Both the position numbers and the translations under genes were made by a program. A stretch of 47,364 bases of DNA from Sphingomonas sp. (GTDB lineage Bacteria; Pseudomonadota; Alphaproteobacteria; Sphingomonadales; Sphingomonadaceae): NCBI GenBank assembly GCA_017849555.1, contig JAFIGU010000033.1, positions 1-47,364 on the forward strand. Direction: 5' to 3'. A model generated the notes under the pieces. The model did not search any database and was not told where the DNA came from. It was given only the letters and a program-made list of their open reading frames with translations. Shown one piece after another: positions 1 to 8,528 of the stretch. The stretch's first letter is position 1, and each line of letters begins with the position of its first letter.

Positions 1-49
1 ATAAATAGTACATTTGATTTCGGCCGAGCGATCGGGACGGGGAGCACGC

Positions 50-1504
50 GTGGACGCTGCGGAGCAGGTGCGACAGGATGACGATATCGATCTGCTGATC
101 GTCGGCGGCGGATCGGCCGGGCTGCCGGCCGCGATCTTCGCCGCGCGGCGCGGCGCGCGTGTTCTGTTGGTCGATCACGCCGATCGGCTCGGCGGCTCGC
201 TCTGGGTGGCGACGGGGCAGATGAGTGCGGCGGGCACGCGGCTCCAGCGCGCGCGCGGGATCGAGGATAGCGCCGACCTGCATTTCGAGGATGTGATGCG
301 GATCAGCCGCGGCACCGCCAACCCCGGGCTGGTGCGCCGCGCGGTCGATCATGCCGCTGCGACCTTCGACTGGCTGATGGACGAGGGGTTCGAGCCGTTG
401 CCCGAGCATCCGGTCACCGGTTTCGGGCATGAGCCCTATCGCGTGCCGCGCTATTATTGGGGGCGCGAGGGCGGGATCAGCGTCAAGAACGTGCTCGTCC
501 CGATCGTCGAGCAATTGGCGCGTGACCGCGCGATTACGGTGCGGCTCAATCATGCGGTGACCGCGCTGACCACTGACGATGCGGGCGCGGTGACCGGCGC
601 GATCGTGCGTGGGCCGGATGGCGTGGCGCACGATATCCGTGCACAGGCGGTGCTGCTGACCTGCGGTGGCTATGCCGGCGATGCCGAGGTCTTCGCCGCG
701 CGCAACGGCGTGCCGCATTACAATGCCGCGCCCTGGCCTTGGTCGCGCGGGGCAGGGCTGGCGCTTGGCGAGTCGGTGGGCGGCTATGCGCGCGGGGCCG
801 AAAACCTGTTCTGCAATTTCGGCACCTTGTTCAACAGCGACAACTTTCCCGCGCGCGCGGTGGGGCGCATCGAGCATTTCCCCGAGCGGCGCCAGCCGTG
901 GGAGATCTACGTCAATGCCGCCGGGCAACGCTTCGTGCGCGAGGATATCGACAGCGTCGATGCGCGCGAGATGGCGTTGTTCCACCAGCCCGGCCAGCGT
1001 TACTGGATCGTCCTCGATCATCGTATGCTGACCGAAGCCCCGTCGATCGTCGAGGGCTGGACGCGCGACCAGGTGATCGCGGCGTTCGCGGCGGGCGGGC
1101 CGGCGTTTGTGACCGCGGATACGCTCGCCGATCTCGCGCAGCGCGCGGGGATCGACGCCGAGGGGCTCGCCCGGTCGGTCGCCGGGTTCAATTACGGCGT
1201 CGAGACCGGGAAGGATTTCTTCGGGCGCGAGCATCACCCGCTGCCGATCGCCGAAGCGCCGTTCCACGCGATCCGGCTGCAGGCGAGCGCGGTATCGAGC
1301 GCGATCGGGCTGGCGGTGGACGACGAGCTGCGCGTCATCCGCCCCGACGGCACGCCGATCGCCAATCTCTATGCCGCCGGCGAAATCCTCGGCTCCAGCC
1401 AGACGATGGGCAAGGCCGCGTGCGGCGGGATGATGGTCACCCCGGCGATGACCTTCGGTCGGTTGCTCGGCGATCATATGATCCCGCTCGAGGTGCGGCG
1501 ATGA
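50..1504 (+). CDS. FAD-binding fumarate-reductase/ketosteroid-dehydrogenase-type flavoprotein
   Basis: This is a soluble FAD oxidoreductase of the FAD_binding_2 family (fumarate reductase, 3-ketosteroid delta1-dehydrogenase and tricarballylate dehydrogenase types), so it probably inserts or removes a C=C bond next to a carbonyl or carboxylate. The N-terminal dinucleotide fold reads DLLIVGGGSAGLPAA (about residues 15-29). The C-terminal FAD signature is YAAGEILGSSQTMGKAACGG. I chose GTG at 50 because a GGGGAG lies 6 bases upstream; a TTG at 14 in the same frame would add 12 residues with no ribosome binding site. The product is about 484 aa. Its stop overlaps the next ATG (ATGA), so the two genes are translationally coupled. 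The substrate cannot be read from sequence; the neighbours place it in the GntR-linked catabolic locus. Confidence 0.85.
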   Translation: MDAAEQVRQDDDIDLLIVGGGSAGLPAAIFAARRGARVLLVDHADRLGGSLWVATGQMSAAGTRLQRARGIEDSADLHFEDVMRISRGTANPGLVRRAVDHAAATFDWLMDEGFEPLPEHPVTGFGHEPYRVPRYYWGREGGISVKNVLVPIVEQLARDRAITVRLNHAVTALTTDDAGAVTGAIVRGPDGVAHDIRAQAVLLTCGGYAGDAEVFAARNGVPHYNAAPWPWSRGAGLALGESVGGYARGAENLFCNFGTLFNSDNFPARAVGRIEHFPERRQPWEIYVNAAGQRFVREDIDSVDAREMALFHQPGQRYWIVLDHRMLTEAPSIVEGWTRDQVIAAFAAGGPAFVTADTLADLAQRAGIDAEGLARSVAGFNYGVETGKDFFGREHHPLPIAEAPFHAIRLQASAVSSAIGLAVDDELRVIRPDGTPIANLYAAGEILGSSQTMGKAACGGMMVTPAMTFGRLLGDHMIPLEVRR

Positions 1505-2352
1505 CGTTGCCGATCCTCACCGCGCTGCCCGGCGAGCGTCGCGGCTATGTCGACGGGCCCGAGGGGCAGCTTCATTACCGCAGCCTGGGCGAGGGCGCGC
1601 CAGTCGTACTGGTGCATCAGGCGCCCTGGGCATCGATCCAGTTTCGCCATGTGCTGCCGATGCTCGCGCGATCCGGCTATCGCGCGATCGCGCTCGATCT
1701 GCCGGCGCACGGCATGTCCGATCCGCCGGCGCGGCCGGGGATCGAGGTCTATGCCGCCGCGATCGGCGCGCTGATCGAACAATTGCACCTCGCCCCGGCG
1801 GTGGTGATCGGCCATCGCGGCGGCGGGCTGGCGGCGGGGCATCTCTCGGCGGAGCGTCCCGAGCTGGTCGCCGGGCTGGTGCTCGACAATGCGCCGTTGC
1901 TGGACGCCGCCGAGCGCGAGGCGCGCGTCGGGCGGTTCGCCGACGATCAGCAGATCGCGCCCGACGGCAGCCACTTTGCTGACCGCTGGGCGTGGGTGCG
2001 CCGCGTCGGCGATGCCGACTGGAGCGACGAGACGGTGCACATCGCGGTCGTCACCTATTTCGCGCATGGCCCGTGGAAGGAACACGGCCATTCGGTGATC
2101 CCGCGCCACGATTTCGAGCGGGACGTGCCGCGGATCGCCTGCCCGACGATGATCGTGGCGAGCCGGACCGATCCCCTGTTCGAATCCGGCGCGCGGCTGC
2201 GTGCCGCGCGGCCCGACTGGTCCTACGCCGAATTGCCCGGCGGCCCCGGCATGGTGCTCGACCGCCCCGCCGAATGGATCATGCCGATACGCGAATTCCT
2301 CGCGGCGATGCCCCGCGACGCGGCGTGCAAAAAGCGGTTTACACGCAGCTGA
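1501..2352 (+). CDS. Alpha/beta-hydrolase-fold protein lacking the catalytic Ser and His
   Basis: A 283-aa alpha/beta-hydrolase-fold protein. The fold is clear: VVLVHQAPW oxyanion strand, IALDLPAHGMSD loop, VVIGHRGGGLA nucleophile elbow and late IVASRTDPLFESG acid strand. The elbow, normally GxSxG, reads G-H-R-G-G, so the nucleophile Ser is Arg (codons at about 1828-1842). The usual late GGH is GGPGMV, so the catalytic His is missing as well. The acidic residue after the sixth strand is present. It may therefore be a non-hydrolytic member (lyase, dioxygenase-like or binding protein) rather than an esterase. It is coupled to the upstream flavoprotein by an ATGA overlap. Its stop codon touches the first base of a putative GntR operator that precedes the receptor gene. 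Confidence 0.85.
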   Translation: MTLPILTALPGERRGYVDGPEGQLHYRSLGEGAPVVLVHQAPWASIQFRHVLPMLARSGYRAIALDLPAHGMSDPPARPGIEVYAAAIGALIEQLHLAPAVVIGHRGGGLAAGHLSAERPELVAGLVLDNAPLLDAAEREARVGRFADDQQIAPDGSHFADRWAWVRRVGDADWSDETVHIAVVTYFAHGPWKEHGHSVIPRHDFERDVPRIACPTMIVASRTDPLFESGARLRAARPDWSYAELPGGPGMVLDRPAEWIMPIREFLAAMPRDAACKKRFTRS

Positions 2353-2375
2353 TTTGATATAAGTATATAACAAAT
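2352..2375. promoter_or_regulatory. Putative GntR operator 1, upstream of the TonB receptor
   Basis: This AT-rich imperfect palindrome has arms ATTTGATATA and TATAACAAAT separated by four bases (AGTA). It lies 82 bp before the receptor ATG, in an otherwise GC-rich sequence. The arms recur at 9316, 10322 and, one arm well conserved, 15458. HutC/UTRA-type GntR proteins bind short AT-rich palindromes, and a gene for one lies at 8529. That this regulator binds here is inference. Confidence 0.65.
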
Positions 2376-2457
2376 AGCGGTGCTGTGAATTGGGGCCGTT
2401 GTTTGCGCCGCGGAGGGGAACACCCCCCGGGACTCTAACGAACTCAGGGAGACGGTC

Positions 2458-4773
2458 ATGGTTCTGAACTCACGCAAGGCTGGTTTTTTCGTGGGGGCGG
2501 TATTGCTCTCCTCCACCGCGGCAGTGGCGCAGACCGCGCCCGCGCCGGCCGCCGAGGAAAACATCGCGAGCACCGATATCGTCGTGACCGCGCAGCGTCG
2601 TGCAGAGCGCCTGCAGGAAGTACCGCTCGCCGTCACCGCCATGACCAGCGACGACATCAAGCTGCGCCAGATCAACAACACGCTCGATCTGGTCAATTAC
2701 GTGCCGAACCTGATTGGCCACAACAATACCGCGCTGGGTACCGCGAACACCTATTCTTTGCGGGGCCTGGCCAATACCGAGTCGATCTCGACCTTCGATC
2801 CGCCGGTCGGGACTTATGTCGACGACATCTATATTTCGCGCCAGGGTGCCAACAACTTCTCGTTCTTCGATATCGAGCGGCTCGAAGTATTGCGCGGGCC
2901 GCAGGGCACTTTGTTCGGCCGCAACACAACCGGCGGCGCGATCAACGTCATCCTGCGCAAGCCGAGCGATCATATCGCCGGCTATATGGATGTGGGTTAC
3001 GGCCGCTATAACCGCGCGCAGATCCGCGCCTCGATCGATCTGCCGCTCAACGAGAAGCTGCTGACCAAAGTGAGCGGCTATTACACGCGCGCGGACGGCT
3101 ATGTGAACGATCGCGTGACCGGGCAGAAGCTCAACGGCGAGGAAAGCTGGGGCGTGCGCGGCGCGCTCCGTGCGCTCCCTTCGGATACGGTGACCTGGGA
3201 TCTGGCGGGGAGCTATACCTATTCCTCGGTCGCCAACCTCCCCAACTTCCGCGACGCCAAGACCGGCGATCGCGTCAGCTACACCCCGTTCCGCAACGAT
3301 CGCGGGCTCGGCACCGGGCTGGTCTCGGCGGGGCTCGCCGATATCCCGCTTGGCAATGTCGCGCGGTCGGCGCTGGTCAGCTCGAACCTGCAGCTCGATG
3401 TCGGCGACAATGCCGCGATCAACATCATCACCGGCTATTCCTATCTGCGCCAGAAATATATGAGCGACAGCTTCGCCGGGCTGAGCAGCGCCAGCGTGGT
3501 GTTCGACGGGGTGGACTTCATCTCCGGCGCGCGGGGCACCTCGACGCCGCTGGTCAATGACAGCTGGAGCAAACAGTTCAGCCAGGAAATCAAGGTCACC
3601 GGCACGACCTTCAACGGTTTCCTGAGCTATGTCGGCGGCTTCTATTACGTCAACGAGCGCAACTGGACGAACTTCGCCAATATCTCGGTGCCGCTGAGCG
3701 GCAATCCGACGGTGAGTGGCGATCGCGTGATGCGCAACAATACCGAGGCCTATGCCGGCTACTTCCAGGGCGACCTTCACCTCACCCCGAAGCTGACCTT
3801 CACCGCCGGTATCCGCTATACCGACGAGGACAAGACGATCACCTTCACGCCGAACAGAAGCCCGCTCGCGCGGTCTTCGGCGATCAACCAGCCGTTCGAC
3901 ACGCAGGACGTGCTCAACGCCGGCATTCCGACCGAGCTTCGCTCGAAGGTCTGGACCCCGCGTTTCGCGCTCAACTACAAGATCACGCCCGACGTGATGG
4001 TGTTCGGCTCGGTGACCAAGGGCTTCAAGTCCGGCGGCTGGAATTCGCGCGCTTATTATGCGTCGGGCGCAGTGGCCTTCACCAAGGAAACGATCTGGTC
4101 ATATGAAGGCGGCATCCGTTCGGAATTCTTCGATCGCAAGCTGCGGGTCAACCTGACCGGCTTCTACTTCATGGATTATGATGCCCAGCTTCCGGGCGGC
4201 GGCTATAACCCGCTGACCAACACGATCACTTATCTGACGCGCAACGTGGCGGATATGGAGAATTATGGGCTAGAGGGCGAAATCAACCTCACGCCGGTTC
4301 GCAACTTCAATCTGTTCTGGAACTTCGGCCTCCAGCACGCACGCTACACCAATCTCAACCAGGCCACCAAGGATCAGATCGCGCGCTGCCTGGCGGGCAA
4401 TTTCGCCAATAACTGCAACACCGGCATCGTCACGCCGACCGGCGGCATCGGGCAGCCGACACGCGCGCCGCGCTTCACCTCGACGCTCGGCGCCAATTAC
4501 AGCTTCGATCTCGGCGGCGGCTATTCGCTGCAGCCGAGCGCGAACTGGAATTACATCAGCGGCACCTGGGTCTCGACCTCGAACGACAAGGCCGGGTTCC
4601 AGCCGGCGCACAGCCTGTTCAACGGCGGGCTGACGCTTGCCTCGGATGCCGGCTGGTCGGTCGGGGTCGAATGCAGCAACTGCTTCAATTCGACCTATAA
4701 GACCTCGTTCCTGATCTATCCGTACCTCAACAATCCGGGGACGTGGATGGCGCGGGTGCGCTACAACTTCTAA
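2458..4773 (+). CDS. TonB-dependent outer-membrane receptor
   Basis: A 771-aa outer-membrane, TonB-dependent receptor for energised uptake of a ligand too large or scarce for porins. A signal peptide ends near VALAQ-like AAVAQTAPAP (about residue 25). It is followed by the plug domain: IVVTAQRRAERLQEVPLAV, then LEVLRGPQGTLFGRNTTGGA at about residues 141-160. A long beta-barrel follows and ends in the C-terminal aromatic strand RVRYNF. An SD (GGGAG) precedes ATG 2458. The architecture is typical of sphingomonad catabolic receptors. The operator at 2352 and its place among catabolic enzymes suggest it imports the substrate of this locus. The ligand is unknown. Confidence 0.95.
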   Translation: MVLNSRKAGFFVGAVLLSSTAAVAQTAPAPAAEENIASTDIVVTAQRRAERLQEVPLAVTAMTSDDIKLRQINNTLDLVNYVPNLIGHNNTALGTANTYSLRGLANTESISTFDPPVGTYVDDIYISRQGANNFSFFDIERLEVLRGPQGTLFGRNTTGGAINVILRKPSDHIAGYMDVGYGRYNRAQIRASIDLPLNEKLLTKVSGYYTRADGYVNDRVTGQKLNGEESWGVRGALRALPSDTVTWDLAGSYTYSSVANLPNFRDAKTGDRVSYTPFRNDRGLGTGLVSAGLADIPLGNVARSALVSSNLQLDVGDNAAINIITGYSYLRQKYMSDSFAGLSSASVVFDGVDFISGARGTSTPLVNDSWSKQFSQEIKVTGTTFNGFLSYVGGFYYVNERNWTNFANISVPLSGNPTVSGDRVMRNNTEAYAGYFQGDLHLTPKLTFTAGIRYTDEDKTITFTPNRSPLARSSAINQPFDTQDVLNAGIPTELRSKVWTPRFALNYKITPDVMVFGSVTKGFKSGGWNSRAYYASGAVAFTKETIWSYEGGIRSEFFDRKLRVNLTGFYFMDYDAQLPGGGYNPLTNTITYLTRNVADMENYGLEGEINLTPVRNFNLFWNFGLQHARYTNLNQATKDQIARCLAGNFANNCNTGIVTPTGGIGQPTRAPRFTSTLGANYSFDLGGGYSLQPSANWNYISGTWVSTSNDKAGFQPAHSLFNGGLTLASDAGWSVGVECSNCFNSTYKTSFLIYPYLNNPGTWMARVRYNF

Positions 4774-4787
4774 CCATAGGCACACTG

Positions 4788-4829
4788 GCGGAGCGGGGAG
4801 CGCCAATCTCCCCGCTCCGTCTTTTTTCT
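4788..4829 (+). terminator. Rho-independent terminator after the receptor gene
   Basis: A perfect 12-bp stem (4789-4800 with 4808-4819) closes a 7-base loop and is followed by CTTTTTTCTT. This is a strong intrinsic terminator 15 bp after the receptor stop. The next gene begins only about 15 bases beyond it, so the downstream genes probably depend on read-through. Confidence 0.9.
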
Positions 4830-4843
4830 TGAAGGCGGCAGCG

Positions 4844-5140
4844 ATGGCGGACGCGAAGCAGGTCGATGTGAAGCTCCCGCGGGTGAGCAAGGGCAAGCGA
4901 TCGCGCTTTTTCGACGATCCCGCGACCGATCAGATGATGACCTTCCTGCTGGAGCTGATGGCGGAAGTGTCCGCGCTACGCGAGCGGCAGGATACCGTCG
5001 AGCGGCTGCTCGAGGAAAAGGGCAGCATCGCCCGCGCCGATATCGAGGCCTATCAGCCGAGCGCGGCGGTCGAGGCGGAGCGCTCGGCGTGGAACAACGG
5101 GTTCATTCGCCGCGTCATGCGTTTCCACGATCCGGATTGA
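4844..5140 (+). CDS. Small helical hypothetical protein (coiled-coil type)
   Basis: A 98-aa protein with no recognised domain. It starts with a basic stretch (LPRVSKGKRSRFF) and continues with a charged amphipathic helix. That helix reads FLLELMAEVSALRERQ, then DTVERLLEEKG, and it resembles the helix of the small protein at 11535 (LLIELSVSNDRIDRLERM). ATG 4844 has GAAGGCGG just upstream; a TTG at 4829 inside the terminator tract is less likely. It ends 2 bases before the GTG of the flavin oxidoreductase gene. A role as an accessory or scaffold for a neighbouring enzyme is a guess from context. Confidence 0.75.
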   Translation: MADAKQVDVKLPRVSKGKRSRFFDDPATDQMMTFLLELMAEVSALRERQDTVERLLEEKGSIARADIEAYQPSAAVEAERSAWNNGFIRRVMRFHDPD

Positions 5141-5142
5141 GC

Positions 5143-7122
5143 GTGACCGCCTATCCGCATCTCTTTTCCCCCGTGCGGGTCGGCGGGCGCGCGTTGCGCA
5201 ACCGCATCGTTCACGCCTCCACCTCGACGCATTATTGCGTCGACGGGCGGGTCACCGACCGGCTGATCGCTTATTACGTCAATCGCGCGCGCGGCGGCGC
5301 GGCGATGCTGGTCAGCGAGCCGATGGCGATGCTGCCGTGGCAGACGCTGCCGACCCGTCCGCAGGTGCTGTCCGGGGTCAACGCCGATGCACTGGCGCGT
5401 TGGGCGGAGGCGGTCGCGCGGGAGGGCGGGCTGATGCTCGGGCAGGTGCAGGATAATGGCCGCGGCTTCCGCGCCGGCTTCCGCAACCTCAACGCGCGCG
5501 GCGCCTCCGCGCTGCCCGACGACCTGAGCTGGACGGTGCCCGAGGCGATGAGCACCGCGGACGTCCACGCGATGATCGACGCTTTCGTCGAAAGCTGCGC
5601 CGGGCTGGCCCGGGCGGGGTTTGCCGGGGTCGAGATTTCGGCCGGGCACGGGCATCTCTTTCATCAATTCCTCTCCGCGCACGCTAACCGGCGCGAGGAT
5701 GCGTTCGGCGGCGATCTGGAGGGGCGGACGCGGCTGCTGCGGCTGTTGATGCGCGGCATCCGCGAGACGTGCGGCACCGGCTTCCTGATCGGCGCCAAGC
5801 TCCCCGCGTGGGACGGTATCGACGGCGGCGTCGACGAGACGGAAGCGGCGCGGATCACGGCACGGCTTCATGCCGAGGGCGCGATGGACTATCTCACTTA
5901 TTGCTGGGGCAGCCATTCGGATACGCTCTACACTCATCTCCCCGACAATCACGGGCCGCGCATGCCCTATGTCGAGACGATCCACCGCCTCGGGCGGGCG
6001 GCGGCGCCCGACGTGCCGCTCGGCGCGCTCGGCCTCATCACCGATCCCAATGAGGGCGAGCGGATCATCCGCGACGGGCTCGCCGATCTGGTGATGCTCG
6101 CGCGTCCGCTCGTCACCGACCCGGCCTGGCCGGTGAAGGCGCGTGACGGGCGCGAGGCGGAAATCCGCTATTGCGTCTCGTGCAATACCTGCTGGCACAT
6201 GATCACCTCCGGCCGCGGGCTGTTGTGCGACAATAACCCGCGGGTCGGCGCGCCCGACGAGGCCGACTGGCACCCCGATCCGGCGGCAACCCCGCGCCGC
6301 GTCGCGGTGGTGGGGGCGGGGATCGCCGGGCTGGAGGCGGCGTGGGTCGCCGCGGCGCGCGGACATCAGGTGCATCTGTTCGGCGCGTCCGACGAACCGG
6401 GAGGCAAGACCCGGCTCCACGCCGATCTGCCCGGCGGCGAGGGGCTGAGCAGCATCTACGATTATCAGCAGCTCGCCGCGCGCCGCCACGATGTGCGTTT
6501 CCAGCTCGGGCGGCGGGTCGAGCTCGATGAGCTGGTCGCGCTGACGCCCGATGTCGTGATCCTCGCCACCGGCGCGACCCCGGCGTGGCCCGGCTTCCTT
6601 CCCGATGCGTGGCGCGAGGAAGGGCTGGTGCCCGATCTGCGCGAGGCGGTCCGTCAGCTTGCCGCTTATCCCGGGCGCAACCCCGGCACCGCGGTGATCT
6701 GGGACGAGGATCACGGCGCCTTCACCTATGACGCGGCGGAATTTCTCGCCGACCGGTTCGAGCGGGTCGCGATCCTCACCCCGCGCGAGCGGATCGCCAG
6801 CGATGAATCGCTTGTCGTCCGTCAGGGGGTCTATCACCGGCTTTACCGCAAGGGGGTGGAGATCATCACCTCGGTCCGCCCGCTGCCGGCGCCGAAGATC
6901 GAGGACGGCGAGCTCGCTTACGCCAATATCTACAGCGGTGCCGAACGGCTGCTGCGCGACGTTTCGTTCCTCACTTACGCCACCGCGCGCATCCCCGACG
7001 ACGCGCTGGCGGCGCCGCTGCGCGCGGCCGGGATCGAGGTGCGGACGATCGGCGATTGCAGGGCGCCGCGGATTGCGCTTGCCGCCACGGCCGAAGGCTA
7101 TCGCGCGGCGATCGAGTTATAG
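5143..7122 (+). CDS. NADH:flavin oxidoreductase, OYE TIM-barrel + 4Fe-4S + FAD/NAD(P) domains
   Basis: A 659-aa multidomain flavoenzyme of the 2,4-dienoyl-CoA reductase/trimethylamine dehydrogenase family. Residues about 1-330 form the FMN-binding old-yellow-enzyme barrel (HLFSPVRVGGRALRNRIVHA; GHGHLFHQFLSAHANRREDAFGG). Next comes a 4Fe-4S motif CVSCNTC with a fourth Cys after 11 residues (LLCDNNP). Then follows a Rossmann FAD/NAD domain with VAVVGAGIAGLEAAW. The Cys spacing CxxCxxC is that of trimethylamine dehydrogenase rather than the CxxCxxxC of FadH. Such enzymes reduce activated double bonds or oxidatively demethylate. GTG 5143 is preferred; TTG 5137 is possible. It is followed by an SDR gene 22 bases on. 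Confidence 0.9.
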   Translation: MTAYPHLFSPVRVGGRALRNRIVHASTSTHYCVDGRVTDRLIAYYVNRARGGAAMLVSEPMAMLPWQTLPTRPQVLSGVNADALARWAEAVAREGGLMLGQVQDNGRGFRAGFRNLNARGASALPDDLSWTVPEAMSTADVHAMIDAFVESCAGLARAGFAGVEISAGHGHLFHQFLSAHANRREDAFGGDLEGRTRLLRLLMRGIRETCGTGFLIGAKLPAWDGIDGGVDETEAARITARLHAEGAMDYLTYCWGSHSDTLYTHLPDNHGPRMPYVETIHRLGRAAAPDVPLGALGLITDPNEGERIIRDGLADLVMLARPLVTDPAWPVKARDGREAEIRYCVSCNTCWHMITSGRGLLCDNNPRVGAPDEADWHPDPAATPRRVAVVGAGIAGLEAAWVAAARGHQVHLFGASDEPGGKTRLHADLPGGEGLSSIYDYQQLAARRHDVRFQLGRRVELDELVALTPDVVILATGATPAWPGFLPDAWREEGLVPDLREAVRQLAAYPGRNPGTAVIWDEDHGAFTYDAAEFLADRFERVAILTPRERIASDESLVVRQGVYHRLYRKGVEIITSVRPLPAPKIEDGELAYANIYSGAERLLRDVSFLTYATARIPDDALAAPLRAAGIEVRTIGDCRAPRIALAATAEGYRAAIEL

Positions 7123-7144
7123 GCGAGCCATAGGAGTGACGACG

Positions 7145-7996
7145 ATGTACCCCGATCTCGAAGGCAAGGTTGCGATCGTCACCGGTGCGGGCCGGCGCAA
7201 GGGGCTGGGCGAGGCGATCGCGCGCAAGCTCGCCGAAGACGGCGTCAGGCTGGTGATCCACGATCTCGGCCGGGTCGAGGGCGATATGGCGCCCGCCCAC
7301 GGCGTCGGATCGACCGACGAGATGGCGGCGGTGGCGGATGACATCCGGCGGATCAACCCCGAGGTCGCGACCTTCCAGGCCGACATGCGCGAGGAGGCGC
7401 AGGTCGAGGCGCTGGTGGCTTATGCGGTCGAGCGGTTCGGCCGGCTCGATATCCTCGTCAACAATGCGGGGGTCGGCTATCTGTTCGGCCCGCTGGTCGA
7501 TGCGACGCAGGAGATGTGGGACACGGTGCTCAACGTGAACCTGCGCGGCGCCTTTTTCGCAACCAAATATGCGGTGCGCCAGATGCTGAAGCAGGAGGTT
7601 CACGCCGGCTGGGGGCGCGGGCGGATCGTCTCGATCGGCAGCCGCGGCTCGAAATCGGGGTCGGCACTCACCTCCTCCTATATCGCCTCGAAGCACGGGC
7701 TGGTCGGCCTCACCCGATCGGCGGCGATCGAGCTCGGGCCGGAGGAGATCACGGTCAACGCGGTCTGCCCCAATCATGTCACGACCGGGCTGGGCGGCTG
7801 GCAGAATGAGTTCATGGCCAAGGCGCGCGGGCAGACGCTCGACGATTATATGGCCGCGATGCGCGGGCGCATCCCGCTCGGCCGCGTCGGCGAGCCGAGC
7901 GACACCGCCAACGCCTGCGCTTTCCTGTGCTCGGGGCAGGCGCGCTATATCACCGGCGAGGCGATGAACGTGTCGGGCGGGGAGGAGATGCACTGA
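7145..7996 (+). CDS. Short-chain dehydrogenase/reductase (SDR)
   Basis: A 283-aa cytosolic NAD(P)-dependent SDR that oxidises an alcohol or reduces a carbonyl. The cofactor loop TGAGRRKGLGEAIA is two residues longer than the classical TGxxxGxG. NNAGVG lies mid-protein, and the catalytic Ser precedes YIASK. PLGRVGEPSD and the C-terminal sequence ITGEAMNVSGG are typical of the classical family. AGGAG 8 bases before ATG 7145 fixes the start. It is probably the last gene of the plus-strand unit coming from the receptor side and is convergent with the GlcG-like gene. Confidence 0.9.
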   Translation: MYPDLEGKVAIVTGAGRRKGLGEAIARKLAEDGVRLVIHDLGRVEGDMAPAHGVGSTDEMAAVADDIRRINPEVATFQADMREEAQVEALVAYAVERFGRLDILVNNAGVGYLFGPLVDATQEMWDTVLNVNLRGAFFATKYAVRQMLKQEVHAGWGRGRIVSIGSRGSKSGSALTSSYIASKHGLVGLTRSAAIELGPEEITVNAVCPNHVTTGLGGWQNEFMAKARGQTLDDYMAAMRGRIPLGRVGEPSDTANACAFLCSGQARYITGEAMNVSGGEEMH

Positions 7997-7999
7997 TCG

Positions 8000-8020
8000 G
8001 GCGCGGCCTTGTGCCGCGCC
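8000..8020. terminator. Hairpin between convergent genes, possible bidirectional terminator
   Basis: An 8-bp perfect stem (GGCGCGGC, 5-base loop, GCCGCGCC) fills the 32-bp gap between the convergent SDR and GlcG-like genes. No T tract follows on either strand, so it is only a candidate. Confidence 0.35.
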
Positions 8021-8028
8021 GCATCGGT

Positions 8029-8442
8029 TCAGCCAGCTGCGGGCCGCAATCCAAGGAGGGCCGCATTCCCGATCCGTTCGTCCTGCTCGGCATTGCCCCC
8101 CGAAATGCCGATCGCGCCGGCGACCGCGCCGCCCTCGGCCGTCGCGGGCAGGCCGCCGGCCATCGGCAGATAGTCGGTCAGCGCGAGCAGCGCGGGGTCG
8201 CCCGCCACCCTTTCGGCGAGCACCCGGCTCGGCGCGCGGAGCAGCGCGGCGGTGCGCGCCTTGCGCAGCGCGACCTCGGCGGTGAGCAGCCCGGCGCCGT
8301 CCATCCGGTGCAGCGCCAGCGGATATCCCGCCGCATCGACCACCGCGAGGCTCATCGTCAGCCCCTCGCTTTGCGCGGCTGCAACGCCGGCGTCGATCAG
8401 CGCACGGGCCTCGGCGGCGTCAATAAATGGCTTGAATTGCAT
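8029..8442 (-). CDS. GlcG/HbpS family protein
   Basis: A 137-aa single-domain protein of the GlcG/HbpS-like (DUF336) family. The typical pattern is visible: ALIDAGVAAAQSEGLTMSLAVVDAAGYPLALHRMDGA, then the central KARTAALLRAPS helix and the C-terminal stretch GGAVAGAIGISGG. Family members include HbpS, an extracellular haem-binding protein, and cytosolic partners of oxidoreductases; most have no assigned reaction. No signal peptide is visible. The start is ATG at 8442, with AGGAAAGG upstream on the minus strand. It is divergent from the GntR gene (86-bp gap), so it may be regulated by it. Confidence 0.85.
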   Translation of the reverse strand: MQFKPFIDAAEARALIDAGVAAAQSEGLTMSLAVVDAAGYPLALHRMDGAGLLTAEVALRKARTAALLRAPSRVLAERVAGDPALLALTDYLPMAGGLPATAEGGAVAGAIGISGGNAEQDERIGNAALLGLRPAAG

Positions 8443-8528
8443 GTTCGATAGACCTTTCCTGTTGCCAATCGTGTCCGCAAGGATCACCGCGCAATCGCAA
8501 GTGCGCGAAAGAGGGGAGAGAACTTTCC

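Noticed and set aside
12..20. ATTTGATTT near the left edge as a fifth GntR site
   Set aside because: Only one arm is seen, and the other arm would extend to the right into GC-rich coding sequence. It could be chance, or part of a site cut by the window edge.
5053..6837. Minus-strand frame across the flavin oxidoreductase
   Set aside because: It is an antisense shadow of a gene with FMN, Fe-S and FAD motifs.
5143..7122. Bilirubin-reductase (BilR-like) identity for the OYE protein
   Set aside because: It has the general family fold, but I do not see a motif specific to that enzyme, so the tetrapyrrole idea rests only on the downstream enzymes.
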